The translations under genes were made by a program, and so were the position numbers. This document shows, piece by piece, positions 25,528 through 39,360 of a DNA stretch of 64,000 nucleotides (the first letter of the stretch is position 1; each line of letters starts with the position of its first letter). The notes under the pieces were generated by a model. That model saw only the letters and a list, made by a program, of their open reading frames with translations, was not told the DNA's origin and ran no database searches. The stretch lies in the NCBI RefSeq assembly GCF_032854445.1, contig NC_088300.1:38346458-38410457 (forward strand). Direction: 5' to 3'. The stretch is from Liolophura sinensis. Lineage: Eukaryota; Mollusca; Polyplacophora; Chitonida; Chitonidae.

Positions 25528-26918
25528 TTGGAGGAATGATGTCCACTCTCTCCCCTGGGTAGTGTTGTGCTATCATAAGGGATATAAATTAATCCATTTA
25601 ACTTCATTAAAGTTTTCTCAATTGGTTGTTTTTACAGCAAGGTGGTGGTAATCGCTGATTAATCTGTTTTATATGTGCCTGGGAAAATGTTGGCGTGATG
25701 GACAGAAAATGGCCTTGTTCACATAGGCCGACATCGTGTGGTTTTGTCACTTTGAAGAAAAAAAACGGTGGAAAGTAGTGAATTTTCCGCAGACAATTAA
25801 GTTGCAAATCGAATGATGTAAGACTTTACATTTTTAATTACGACCGAGAGTCTTTTGTGCTATTTACAAACAAAGATTCCTAGAAAAATAATGGAAATAA
25901 CTTGTATGAAATGAAATGAAATGAATAAAGCCCGCTTGTGGTTTTATTAAAAGAAGAAATTACAACCTCACAGTGTCTTGGATGCTCCTCCGAAGCATGT
26001 CTTTGTCATCTCTATACAGCTTGACCAGACTGGCCGCCTAATGAGCGGTTTCCTGTGAGGATATCTCAAGTACATGTTCGGGTGAAATACACACATGGCG
26101 GCATAAACCGTTATGTCTGATGTTAATTCATATCGATTAAGAATGTAGCACGCGTCTTAATAACTGTTAATGGTGTTTTGTAGAGAGGGGCAGATTACCA
26201 GTCACCATTCTGGACAAAAACGACATGTCCGGGTGAAATATGTACATTGCCACTCAGTTACCCGTTATGTCTAATGTTATTTCATGTCAGTAACAATGCA
26301 GCACGTTTAATAACAACAGTTATATAAAACAATCAATTCTCGTTGTTAGGTCGAGGGGAAAGGTTAATATTGGGCATTCTCGACAACGTTACAAGAGAAT
26401 AATATATTCATCATATGAAGAACAATTTCAGATTTTCTGATAATTTCACCATACCAAGAAACAAGGGGTCATGTATATGAGGATGTCACACTCTGTTCTT
26501 TTCATGAAAGCCGATAGAGTGCCATTTGTTATCTCACCACCTTTTCCTCCACTATACACGATCAATCAGCGACGTTGTCTATCGACTTCCATAATAAGTA
26601 TTTTGAGGGTTGAGGATTTACCAACAAAATCTGCTAAAAATACCTGGTATATTTAAAACAAGAATAATGTGTGTTTGGTAGAACTATCGCGAGTAATTGG
26701 TTGTCTGTGTCGTGAGTGTGCGGATGTCTGTGTGATTAATAGACATAGTCATTGTTCATTATATCCTTTAATCTGCAAAAACCACTAAGAGGTCACTCTG
26801 TGGACAGTCTTTGGACTCGAATTGTCAGTTGTTGGATCTCATCTCACCTTTGTAAATATGACCGTTGTTCTCAAGAGCTGAGTGGTCATAAACTCGTCTC
26901 GTGACACGATACTCTCAC

Positions 26919-26947
26919 GGTCACGTGACCTTACGTGCACTATAAAT
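26919..26947 (+). promoter_or_regulatory. PNT gene promoter, U3
   Basis: Palindrome 26919-26930 and TATAAAT 26941-26947, unchanged in sequence and spacing. Confidence 0.68.
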
Positions 26948-27383
26948 TCTGAGGAATGCCGTCCACATGTCACAAGTCTCTGGTAAATCATCCCGATGTC
27001 ACTGTCTGAAAACAGAACTTTTCAGAGAAATTGAGCTTATCTATGAACGAACTACGGGTGGTGAATATAAAACAGAAAGGTAAACCACGTATACTGTTTA
27101 TTGGTTTGTTATAAATATATCTCAACAAACATATAACATTTGCAACCAGTGGAGATTTTTATGTCGTAACAATGTCAAGATTTTGGGAGAATTTGCTGTG
27201 AATACACTTGTTCTTCAAGACATTGCAAGTTAGAAATTGCCGTGAGGTCTGGGCCAAATGAACCCGATTGAAAGCTTGTTATTCCTTGTACCACGATGTT
27301 AATAGTGTAAATGTTTCTTTACAACCGGTTTTGTCTTATTGTGTTTCAAGGTTCTGCTGCTTAGTGAGATTGAATTTACCGCC

Positions 27384-27843
27384 ATGTGTCAGGAGTACCA
27401 AATTGTACCGAATGTGTCGGACAGACTCCAGATGGACCAATCAAATGAAATGTCTGAAAACGCCATGCTTGGTAAAGGTGCGGTAGAACTTTGTCGTTCT
27501 TCGTCAGTCGTTACTATTTGTTATAAAAAAGTTATTTTTTGAAAAGAATGCCTCTCATACGTTCAGCTGGATTGTAATGTCAGAGGAGCTTTCCCGAAAA
27601 TACTCAATAACTGTGACTCGTACTTTTTCCTCAGATCCCCGGAGATGGTCACGTGATGACGTCCGCCAATGGCTGCGCTGTATGAAGCTGAACAACAACC
27701 TGAGCGTGAATGTGAATATTTTACCTATGAACGGAAAAGGACTTTGTCTGATATCTCTGGAGACGTTTAGGAAACATATTCCCCGGGGAGGAGAAGTGCT
27801 ATACAGGGATCTCTGGAGGAGGGTGGGGATTTGCAATCACTAA
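27384..27843 (+). CDS. PNT-domain-only protein, copy 3 (A type, intact)
   Basis: Exon 1 ends at 27079, exon 2 is 27351-27471 with the start ATG at 27384, and exon 3 is 27635-27843. The product is 98 residues. It differs from copy 1 at a few sites: Ile for Val at residue 7, Arg for Ser at 33, Leu for Ile at 66, and Cys for Tyr near the C-terminus. The intron before exon 3 is slightly longer because of a short insertion near 27522. The first exon is of the B form (12-codon upstream ORF), so the gene is a mosaic. All domain signature residues of copy 1 are kept. Confidence 0.82.
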
Positions 27844-28099
27844 ATATAATAAGTGCTATATACACAATTGGATATATTATAACTGACAGCTCATTATATA
27901 ATATACAGATAGTGCATGGTGTGGAGTGGACCACCGAGAATCGTCAGCTCGAGAGAAGTGATACTCAGCTTGTTGAGAGCTGAGAGAATTTACATCGTCG
28001 AATTAGTATGGCGATGAGGGAGCTATAACCACCGTCCGGTTGTTTACTAAATAAACAAGTAGACGCCAGAGAGCTCTCAAAGGGAGATAACTGCTGTGG

Positions 28100-28105
28100 A
28101 ATAAA
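28100..28105 (+). terminator. Polyadenylation signal, U3 PNT gene
   Basis: AATAAA about 257 bases after the stop codon, equivalent to the U1 signal. Confidence 0.5.
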
Positions 28106-30430
28106 CGCACGTGATTGTTGGATATTGTCTTGTGTCTCTCGTGTCTTGGGACAATACTTTGTGAACGTGACGTTGAATTGCTTTGCGCGCGCGATCGTTG
28201 TACATCACGTTTTACGGAATATCATGCGACCGTCTCTCGACCAATGGAATCGAGAATTACCCAATGATGTATAATAATATAAATTCATAAACTGTAAATA
28301 AATGTCTTCTGTTTACGAACTTGGTTAATAGGAGTGTACTAGAAGTATATATCTTTTTGTATATTTTGGAAATCGAATACTGTATATTTGAAACAAGCAT
28401 GGTGGTACTCCACAATGAAGTAACTGTTCTGTTATTTCAACCTGCCGCCATTAATCATTACAAATGTGTCCTGTAGGCTAATATACGCACATCTGCAGTG
28501 GACGAGCTAATTCTACAAGCAATAAGGCAGTAAGAAGTTAGGGTAACAGAGAGCATTATTTTACTCACCCTGTCTTCGGAAGTCTAAATGTACATGAAAA
28601 AGTGTAAAAGCCTGCATTGAGTTATTCGGTTTTGAGGTATACCCTGAAATCGACTGTGGCGTGTTTTGTTTTATACGGATCTTGTTGATTTCTGATACAT
28701 TGACAGATCCTGGAACCCATTACACCGTTACAACAGCTTATCGTATATTATAAATCCATATACTGTAATTAAATATGTAAACGAATCATTACCTCTTGTG
28801 TTTGTTCTGCTTTTCAACAACGTACCTGTCTGTACATCGCGGTATACTAGTAATGGAATGGACGTGAAACAAATGTGGTGATAATGAACAAAACAATTTC
28901 TTTAATCAAGGAAAATATTAACAATATCTGCTGTTGGCAAATGCATGTATTTCCGGCAATGAACGAGTTCGCTAAGCTGTTACACGTCCACGCATGGCAC
29001 TGATTTGACACATTGGTGTTTCATGATGTACTCCAGAAGTTTTCACGTATGGAAGGACACTGGGTTAGAGACTATGATGGTGTTGGTATATAAATGGTTC
29101 TGGCAAAGTTGGCCAAGCCCATTAGAAGAATGCACTGACAATCTGCTCAACAGCGCCAAGTGTATAATTAATTCGTCTGGTGCGAACAAAAGGTCGGTAA
29201 GATGAAAGGAAAAAAACAATGTTGGACTATGAAAGAAAAATAAAAACATATATAAGCCATAGAAATTATAGCGTTGTGCTGAACAATGTACCCGGGTAAT
29301 TTAGGTCCGGAATGGTGCAAATCCTCAACACCTCTCTCTCTCTGATTCCCATGTATCCAGCTCTGCATGCGCCCTGCCCTGTTTCTTACATAACGTTGGT
29401 GATAAAACTTAGCACCTCGAACATAGGTTAAATACATTCCTTGCAAAACCGCTAGCATATAATTATTTATAATGCCATAGGAGGCGCATATTTTATGACT
29501 CTGGTTTTCGTATCTCCACTTACCGGTACATCAAAGGACCAGACAATATGCCATGATGCCATCATCATATGACATTCCACTACAGTCTTTCTTAGGTATC
29601 TGTATTGTTTTTTTTTTTCAAATTCTCTTCTACAGAATAGAATGCATTCAAATATTTATGCTCTAAGGTGGGTTGTTGGGCCATATTGACGATTGCGCTG
29701 ATGAGCGCTATAATTTTCTTTTTTACGTCTAAATCATAAGTTTATGGTTAGAACAGATCAGTGATATAGTACACATTGAATAATGCGCTTCTCAAGAATT
29801 TAGTGAACAATCCAACATAAAGATAGACAGCGTCCCTATATCATGACCAGTGAACAGATAACCACGGTGTTTATCACACCTGGCTGTGACTGATCAGATG
29901 TATCGCCAATCACAGGTCGATATTTCACACGTTCTACGGCTATTGTACCATCTGGCTAGCCACCATGTTTATTGGCAATTCCATACCTACTCCGGAATAT
30001 TTTCACACCTTAACACACGTAGAGATTTCATTGTGTGTACAACACCTTGGGGTAAACTTTTCATTTTGAGAAAATTTGGCAAACCATAATATATTTCGGT
30101 TTGTTATAAAAATGCGATTATCTTTACTTAGACAGACAAGGGCGATAATGCTTTCCAAGAATATGTTCATACTTTAAACTATTTATAGATATTGCCAAAA
30201 GCTGTATCTTTGTCTTTAAGATAAGTCAGTTGAATGAATGCTTCTAAATATACATGTCTCTTGGATATAATAATGTAAAACTTTTAGTTTTACATCATAG
30301 AGTTTTACCTTTAGAAGTTTTAATTCTGAACTCACATAAAGAAAGATACTGCATGTTAATTGATCAGAGATTACACTTGCCGGTCCTGATCACGGATTGG
30401 TGAGTTTCAAAACTTCAAACTCTTGAACAA

Positions 30431-30646
30431 TTGGACACTGAGCAATATAATAAGAGGTTTCTCGAGTATTATAGGGCATGCTATATACACTATTTATCAA
30501 CAATTACATTACATCCAGGTATATACACTTCCTGTAAGGGAGCACGCGAAAAGTGTCTGTTTGTTTTGTGTAGTTTTGATAGTTCAGACTGGAACAAACA
30601 TCGCAAGGTGATACATAAACTGAAACTTATAAGTGGTACCTCTTAG
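30431..30646 (+). other. 71-codon open frame, U4
   Basis: Homologue of the U2 frame with several replacements, including Leu for Pro at residue 10 and Arg for Leu in the HLKV segment. Confidence 0.2.
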
Positions 30647-32580
30647 ATGAATTTTGTGTAAGGTTTATTATGTTAAATATTCACAGGAAAAGCGAGTATT
30701 AATTATAAGTAAATAATTATGTATAAATCAGACTGAGTAAAGGTAAAAAACGATTTTATCTGCATTCTTGGTTGCTAACTTTACCTATTTACCTATTTCA
30801 AATGTATGGTTTATAGTCCTAAGACACTGTTCCACTCTTTTAAGCTGCAAAATATACAATTATAAATTGCCAGATGTATAACTGTGTCAGAAATTTGCAA
30901 GTGAAGCAAATCGATATAAAATATATTTTAAAGGAATTTCTTGTTATTAATGTATTTATTCGTTTCCATGTGACTGCCTATAAGTGTGATTAAAATTTCA
31001 CATTGTTTGCAACGCGCTGTATTTCCTAACAGTTTTGAAACATACATGGAAAAATTTTGGAACCTCATGATAATATTTTTAAGAAATATCTGTGTAACTG
31101 ATGATATCAAGTAGTGATCAACATCATTGTTAATAATGTACGTAATCACAGACACAGTGATCTTGACTGCAAATGTTATTTGATCACAATGTCGTTCCTG
31201 ATTAAACAGGTAGTAGAGCAATAAATGTTTAAAATGATACACAAACACCATGTCACGACTGAGATCAATGCTTGTTTATACTAAGTATTTGAAATATATC
31301 CATTCTTTTATGTTTTGTTCCATTCTTGTATAATTTTCTCCATTATACGAATATTGTAGGATATGCGCATTCTCAAAGCGATTGCACACTAGTAAAATTA
31401 GACCTTTTGTAATGGAAGGCTTTGTTTACTGACTCTTAAGCAGGACTTTAAAAGATTAGGTCTGCAGACTTTTCTAGTGTAAAATTCAGCAGAAACTTCA
31501 AAATACATGCAACGTGTTCGACAATCAAATAGAACCACAGTATCTGGAGAGGACTGAGTGGTACAAGACTGTATACGCCTTGATTGCCTTAGAAAGAATA
31601 TTCGCTGTGGCTGATAAAAGCATCTTTTCTAACATTAACTCGTCAAAGTAACCCTTTAATCAAGTCCCAAAGGAAATGTCACTCAATTGTCACGAATTCA
31701 GGGATGCTTTGTCAGGATCTATAGAGATTAGTATGTGACAAGCTGGGCGAATCCTGATTTGTTATTCAAACAAAGTTAGTATGTTTTGACATGTCAAATA
31801 ATCGGTCATCAAAATTAATAAAATGCATTTGATGTGAACGACATCATTGTGTTTAACTCCCAATATCGCCCCAAAAGTTTGAATCTTTATGCACTTCGAT
31901 GTTATAAATACTGTATATCAGCGATGATTGTGGTTCTTTGTGAGTGAACTAAACATACTGGAGCAAGATGGAACGTTTGGTTCAAAATGAAACTGGTGGT
32001 TGTTTCCAAATAGTTCAACTATTTTCTAATCTCATGTAAATTCCGAATCATTGAAAACGTTTATCTTATTTTGCATAGCATTTGTACTGTGGGAGCGTCA
32101 AATAAAATAAGTGTCTATAGGACAGTGAACAACAGCATTGTGAACAATGCACTTGATCACTGACACGTGCCATTCAGCTCTCGCTTGACACCTAATTTAG
32201 ACAATATATATGTTAACTGATCAGCGTCACTCATGATTAAACAGGTAGCAAACAATACACGTACATGCTTAAACTGCTTCACAAACACCATGTCATAACT
32301 AAGCTCATTGCGAACATTAATTATTTTAAATATATTCATTCTATTAAGTTTTATTAATTTCTTCCCATTCTCAGAAAGCGCAGAATTGGGATGTGCTTTT
32401 CTCTTTTTTTTCTAATGAGCAATTCCCTGTTTCTTGTATGAGCTTTATTTTTTGAAGGAAGACAGGTTTTAGTTGAGAAGGCTAAGGAAGGATAAAGATT
32501 TGTGGTATGAAGATGTCCTATCGTGTGTTAAAGAAGAATGAAAGAAAGCAGGTGTAAACAACACGAATCATGATTCACAA

Positions 32581-32986
32581 ATGAAAAACACAAATTTTAA
32601 TTAATTTTTATAATTCATGTAAGTAGCAGTGTTACTTGCGTTTATAAAAGTTTGGGTGGAACAGATTTCCTTAACAACTTGTATATTGAAAACTCGACAT
32701 CGACTTTTTGAAACTCAACAAACGTCGAGTTTTGGTGATGTATACAAACATATATCTAAATTCCACTTAGTATTTTTGCCGGAAAAATTAAAAAAAAAAT
32801 TGCACAAAACTCTGAACTTACCACCATTTTTTCAATTTTTAATACTTCCAGAAGATTATTACTTGTGGTTTCTACATTAACGGCACCCTTTAGCCCCTCT
32901 CTCTCCCCCGAGCATTGCAGTGCTTTCATAAGGGATGTATATTAATACATTTAACTTCATTAAAGTTTTCTCAATTGGTTGTTTTT
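32581..32986 (+). repeat. 390-bp module, forward copy, U4
   Basis: Forward copy, hairpin arms intact, no inverted partner in the unit. Confidence 0.7.
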
Positions 32987-33257
32987 ACAGCCAGGTGGTG
33001 GTAAACGACGATTAATCTGTTTTATATGTGTCTGGGAAAAAATAGACATGGTGAATACAGTCAGCATCAAGTGGTTTTTCTATTTTGAGAAAAGTGAAGA
33101 ATTCCTTTAAAACGACATGCGGAATTTGATTTAACCTCATTTTAACCACAAATGGTATCACTTAAGAGTTCATTAGTCTTTCTTTATTTTTTTTCACGAA
33201 AGTATTTTTGAGCATTGAAGATTTCAGACTATTTGCTGATTAGTTAATGCTTGGTTT

Positions 33258-33360
<103 letters not shown>

Positions 33361-33813
33361 ATGATGACTGATGACCATTGGTGTTAAGTCATCCTAATGT
33401 TAATTCATATCTATAAACATACAGCACATGGTAATAATCATTTCTCAATATTGTTGAGAGGAGGAGGGACAATAACAGTCTCAATTCCCAGGCACGTTAC
33501 AAATGTCAAGGAAACAATGAAATTATACACTGTTTTGTTTGGAAGCCGATCGAGGACCAGTCGTTATTTGGTTGATGGATTGATGAACAATTAATCATCT
33601 TAATATCTTCAATATACGATTTAATTCTCACGAACCACCGAGAGGCTATGTTTTTTCCCCTCATGCATCCCCTGGTCAACACAACCGTGCCTCTGTGGTC
33701 AATCTTTGGACTGGACTGGTCAGTTGCTGTGTCTTATCTCACCTTGGTCAATCTAACCGTTGTTCACAAGAGTTGTGCGCCCATGGATTCGTCTTGTGAC
33801 ACAATACTCTCAC

Positions 33814-33841
33814 GGTCAGGTAACCTTAAGTCAGTATAAAT
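33814..33841 (+). promoter_or_regulatory. Upstream promoter-like block, U4 (degenerate)
   Basis: GGTCAGGTAACC at 33814-33825 and TATAAAT at 33835-33841; same shortened spacer as U3. Confidence 0.33.
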
Positions 33842-35232
33842 TTAGAGGAATGATGTCCACTCTCTCCCCCGGGTAGTGTTGTGCTATCATAAGGGATATA
33901 AATTAATCCATTTAACTTCATTAAAGTTTTCTCAATTGGTTGTTTTTACAGCAAGGTGGTGGTAATCGCTGATTAATCTGTTTTATATGTGCCTGGGAAA
34001 ATGTTGGCTTGATGGACAGAAAATGGCCATGTTCACATAGGCCGACATCGTGTGGTTTTGTCACTTTGAAGAAAAAAAACTGTGGAAAGTAGTGAATTTT
34101 CCGCAGACAATTAAGTTGCAAATCGAATGATGTAAGACTTTACATTTTTAATTACGACCGAGAGTCTTTTGTGCTATTTACAAACAAAGATTCCTAGAAA
34201 AATAATGGAAATAACTTGTATGAAATGAAATGAAATGAATAAAGCCCGCTTGTGGTTTTATTAAAAGAAGAAATTACAACCTCACAGTGTCTTGGATGCT
34301 CCTCCGAAGCATGTCTTTGTCATCTGTATACAGCTTGACCAGACTGGCCGCCTAATGAGCGGTTTCCTGTCAGGATATCTCAAGTACATGTTCGGGTGAA
34401 ATACACACATGGCGGCATAAACCGTTATGTCTGATGTTAATTCATATCGATTAAGAATGTAGCAAGCGTCTTAATAACTGTTAATGGTGTTTTGTAGAGA
34501 GGGGCAGATTACCAGTCACCATTCTGGACAAAAACGACATGTCCGGGTGAAATATGTACATTGCCACTCAGTTACCCGTTATGTCTAATGTTATTTTATG
34601 TCAGTAACAATGCAGCACGTTTAATAACAACAGTTATATAAAACAATCAATTCTCGTTGTTGGGTCGAGGGGAAAGGTTAATATTGGGCATTCTCGACAA
34701 CGTTAAAAGAGAATAATATATTCATCATATGAAGAACAATTTCAGATTTTCTGATAATTTCACCATACCAAGCCACAAGGGGTCATGTATATGAGGATGT
34801 CACACTCTGTTCTTTTCATGAAAGCCGATAGAGGACCATTTGTTATCTCACCACCTTTTCCTCCACTATACACGATCAATCAGCGAGGTTCTCTATCGAC
34901 TTCCATAATAAGTATTTTGAGGGTTGTGGATTTACCAACAAAATCTGCTAAAAATACCTGGTATATTTAAAACAAGAATAATGTGTGTTTGCTAGAACTA
35001 TCGCGAGTAATTGGTTGTCTGTGTCGTGAGTGTGCGGATGTCTGTGTGATTAATAGACATATTCATTGTTCATTATATCCTTTAATCTGCAAAAACCACT
35101 AAGAGGTCACTCTGTGGACAGTCTTTGGACTCGAATTGTCAGTTGTTGGATCTTATCTCACCTTTGTAAATATGACCTTTGTTCTCAAGAGCTGAGTGGC
35201 CATAAACTCGTCTCGTGACACGATACTCTCAC

Positions 35233-35261
35233 GGTCACGTGACCTTACGTGCACTATAAAT
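35233..35261 (+). promoter_or_regulatory. PNT gene promoter, U4
   Basis: Palindrome 35233-35244 and TATAAAT 35255-35261. Sequence just downstream, near the predicted start, has small deletions relative to U1. Confidence 0.68.
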
Positions 35262-35696
35262 TCTGAGGAATGCCGTCCACATGTCACGTCTCTATTAAAT
35301 CATCCCGATGTCACCGTCTGAAAACAGAACTTTTTTGGAGAAATTGAGCTTGTCTACGAACGAACTACGGGTAGTGAATATAAAACAGAAAGGTAAACCA
35401 CGTATACTGTTTATTTGTTTGTTATGAATATATCACGACAAACATATACCGTTTGGAACCTGTGGAGATTTTTATGTCGTAACAATGTCAAGATTTTGGG
35501 AGAATTTGCTGTGAATACACTTGTTCTTCAAGACATTGGAAGTTAGAAATTGCCGTGAGGTCTGGGCCAAATGAACCCGATTGAAAGCTTGATATTCCTT
35601 GTTCCACGATGTTAATAGTGTAAATGTTTCTTCACAACCGGTTTTGTTTTATTGTGTTTCAAGGTTCTGCTGCTTAGTGAGATTGAATTTACCGCC

Positions 35697-36150
35697 ATGT
35701 GTCACGAGGACCAAGTTGTACCGAATGTGTCGGACAGACTCCGGACGGACCAATCAAATGAAATGTCTGAAAACGCTATGCTTGGTAAAGGTGCGGTAAA
35801 ACTTTGTCGTTCTTCGTCAGTCGTTACTATTTGCTAAGTTATTTTTTGAAAAGAGTGCCTCTCATACGTTCAGCTGGATTGTAGTGTCAGAGGAGCTTTC
35901 CCGAAAATGCACAATAACTGTGACTCGTACTTTTCCCTCAGGTCCCCGGAGTTGGTCACGTGATGACGTCCGCCAATGGCTGCGCTGTATGAAGCTGAAC
36001 AACAACCTGAGCGTGAATGTGAATATTTTACCTATGAACGGAAAAGGACTTTGTCTGATATCTCTGGAGACGTTTAGGAAACATATTCCCCGGGGAGGAG
36101 AAGTACTATACAGGGATCTCTGGAGGAGGGTGGGGATTTGCAATCACTAA
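35697..36150 (+). CDS. PNT-domain-only protein, copy 4 (A type, intact)
   Basis: Exon 1 ends at 35392, exon 2 is 35664-35784 with ATG at 35697, and exon 3 is 35942-36150. The first base change in exon 3 (GT instead of AT) turns the split codon from Asp to Gly, just before the domain. The lead segment begins MCHED rather than MCQEY and has Thr for Met at residue 18. The domain itself (WSRDDVRQWL to LYRDLWRRV) matches copy 1 apart from Leu for Ile at 66. The 98-residue frame is open to the stop. Confidence 0.82.
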
Positions 36151-36406
36151 ATATAATAAGTGCTATATACACAATTGGATATATTATAACTGACAGCTCA
36201 TTATATAATATACAGATAGTGCATGGTGTGGAGTGGACCACCGGGAATGGTCAGCTCGAGAGAAGTGATACTCAGCTTGTTGAGAGCTGAGAGAATTTAC
36301 ATCGCCGAATTAGTATGTCGATGAGGGAGCTATAACCACCGTCCGGTTGTTTACTAAATAAACTAGTAGACGCCAGAGAGCTCTCAAAGGGAGATAACTG
36401 CTGTGG

Positions 36407-36412
36407 AATAAA
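36407..36412 (+). terminator. Polyadenylation signal, U4 PNT gene
   Basis: AATAAA about 257 bases after the stop codon. Confidence 0.5.
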
Positions 36413-38539
36413 CGCACGTGATTGTTGGATATTGTCTTGTGTCTCTTGTGTCTTGGGACAATACTTTGTGAACGTGACGTTGCATTCCATGGCGCCCGTG
36501 ATCGTTGTACATCACGTTTTACGGAATATCATGCGACCGTCTCTCGACAAATGGAATCGAGAAGTACCCAATGATGTATAATAATATAAATTCATAAACT
36601 GTAAATAAATGTCTTCTGTTTACGAACTTGGTTAATAGGAGTGTACTAGAAGTATATATCTTTTTGTATATTTTGGAAATCGAATACTGTATATTTGAAA
36701 CAAGCATGGTGGTACTCCACAATGAAGTAACTGTTCTGTTATTTCAACCTGCCGCCATTAATCATTACAAATGTGTCCTGTAGGCTAATATACGCACATC
36801 TGCAGTGGACGAGCTAATTCTACAAGCAATCCTGGAACCCATTACAGCGTTACAACAGCTTATCATATATTATAAATCCATATACTGTAAGTAAATATGT
36901 AAACGAAACATTGCCTCTTGTATGTGTTCTGTTTTTCAACAGTGTACCTGTCTGTACATCGCGGTATACTAGTAATGGAATGGACGTGAAACAAATGTGG
37001 TGATAATATACAAAACAATTTCCTTAATCAAGGAAAATATTAACAATATCTGCTGTTGGCAAATGCATGTATTTCCGGCAATGAACGAGTTCGCTAAGCT
37101 GTTACACGTCCACGCATGGTACTGATTTGATACATTGGTGTTTCATGATGTACTCCAGAAGTTTTCACGTATGGAAGGACACTGGGTTAGAGACTGTGAT
37201 GGTGTTGGTATATAAATGGTTCTGGCAAAGTTGGCCAGGCCCACTGGAAGAATGCACTGACAATCTGCTCAACAGCGCCACGTGTATAATTAATCCGTCT
37301 GGTGCGAACAAAAGGTCGGTAAGATGAAAGGAAAAAAAACAATGTTGGACTATGAAAGAAAAATAAAAACATATATAAGCCATAGAAATTATAGCGTTGT
37401 GCTGAACAATGTACCCGGGTAATTTAGGTCCGGAATGGTGCAAACCCTTAACACCTCTCTCTCTCTGATTCCCATGTATCCAGCTCTGCATGCGCCCTGC
37501 CCTGTTTCTTACATAACGTTGGTGACAGAACTTAGCACCTCGAACATAGGTTAAATACATTCCTCGCAAAACCGCTACCATATAATTATTGATAATGCCA
37601 TAGGAAGTGCGTATTTTATGACTCTGGTTTTCGTATCCACTTTGATCTTGCCTATACTAAGGACCAGACAATATGCCATGATGCCATCATCATATGACAT
37701 TCCACTACAATCTTTCTTAGGTATCTGTATTGTTTTTTTTTTCAAATTCTCTTCTACAGAATAGAATGCATTCAAATATTTATGTTCTAAGGTGGGCTGT
37801 TGGGCCATATTGACGATTGCGCTGATAAGCGCTATAATTTTCTTTTTTACGTCTAAATCATAAGTTTATGGTTAGAACAGATCAGTGATACAGTACACAT
37901 TGAATAATGCGCTTCTCAAGAATTTAGTGAACAATTCAACATAAAGATAGACAGCGTCCCTATATCATGACCAGTGAACAGATAACCACGGTGTTTATCA
38001 CACCTGGCTATGACTGATCAGATGTACCGCCGATCACAGGTCGATATTTCACACGTTCTACGGCTATTGTATCATCTGCTAGCCACCATGTTTATTGGCA
38101 ATTCCATACCTACTCCGGAATATTTTCACACCTTAACACACGTAGAGATTTCATTGTGTGTACAACACCTTGGGGTAAACTTTTCATTTTGATAAATCTT
38201 GGGAAACCATAATATATTTCGGTTTGTTATAAAAATGCGATAAAACTTAGTAAGACAGACTGAGTTAAGGGTTTCCAAGAATAGACTGAGGCAACATAAG
38301 ACGTGCTTTTCGTATTTTAAACTATTTATAGATATTGCCAAAAGCTGTATCTTAGTCTTTAAGATAAGTCAGTTGAATAAATGCTTCTAAATATACATGT
38401 CTTGTAGATAATGATGTAAAACTTAAAAGTTTTAATTCTGAACTCACAAAGAGAAAGATACTGCATAATTGATCAGAGATTATACTTGCCGGACCTGATC
38501 ACGGATTGGTGAATTTCAAAACTTCAAACTCTTGTACAA

Positions 38540-38755
38540 TTGGACACTGAGCAATATAAAAAGAGGTTTCCCGGGTATTATAGGGCATGCTATATACACT
38601 ACTTATCAACAATTGCATTACATCCAGGTATATACACTTCCTGTATGGGAGCACGCGAAAAGTGCCTGTTTGTTTTGTGTAGTTTTGATAGTTCAGACTG
38701 GAACAAACACCTGAAGGTGATACATAAACTGAAACTTATATTTGTTACCTCTTAG
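38540..38755 (+). other. 71-codon open frame, U5
   Basis: Nearly the same as the U2 frame. Confidence 0.2.
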
Positions 38756-39314
38756 ATAAATTTTTGTGTAAGGCTTAATAAAGTACTTAATCAGAATTAA
38801 CATAACGATTCACGTCGTATGTCTATACGCGGCACCCTTCGTTAACTTATGTTAAATATTCACAGGAAAATGTGAGCGAGTATTAATTATAAGTAAATAA
38901 TTATGTATAAATCAGACTGAGTAAAGGTAAAAACGATATTATCTGCCTTCTTGGTTCCCAACTTTACCTATTTCAAATGTATGGCTCATAGTCCTAAGAC
39001 ACTGTTTCACTCTTTTAAGCTGCAAAATATACATTACTAAATTGCCAGATGTATAACTGTGTGAGAAATATACAAGTGAACCAAATCGATATAAAATATA
39101 TTTTAAAGGAATTTCTTGTTATTAATGTATTTATTCGTTTCCATGTGACTGCCTATAAGTGTAATTAAAATTTCACACTGTTTACAACGCGCTGTATTTC
39201 CTAACAGTTTTGAAACATACATGGAGAGATTTTGGAACCTCATGATAATATTTTTAAGAGATATCTATGTAAATGATGATATCAAGCAATGATCAACATC
39301 ATTGTTAATAATGT

Positions 39315-39360
39315 AGGTGATCACAGACACGTGTCACTCTGTTGAGGCTTGACACGTGAT
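39315..39360 (+). promoter_or_regulatory. ACGTG cluster, U5
   Basis: Two CACGTG cores kept, with AGGTG at the first position as in U2. In U4 the equivalent (near 31140) is mostly deleted. Confidence 0.22.

Larger units (their letters stand above)
17711..27843 (+). repeat. Tandem unit U3, transposon-bearing E1-type left half, A-type PNT gene
   Basis: This is the longest unit. It carries the 648-bp Tc1 remnant (18241-18888), a MDELIKLL piece with a one-base deletion (19042-19134), the interspersed repeat, the inverted 390-bp module (21011-21400), the forward module (24283-24686), a TA tract (24960-25042) and an intact PNT gene. The layout after the transposon matches U1 almost base for base over long stretches. 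The first exon of its PNT gene is of the B form although the coding part is of the A form, a small mosaic within the gene. Confidence 0.85.
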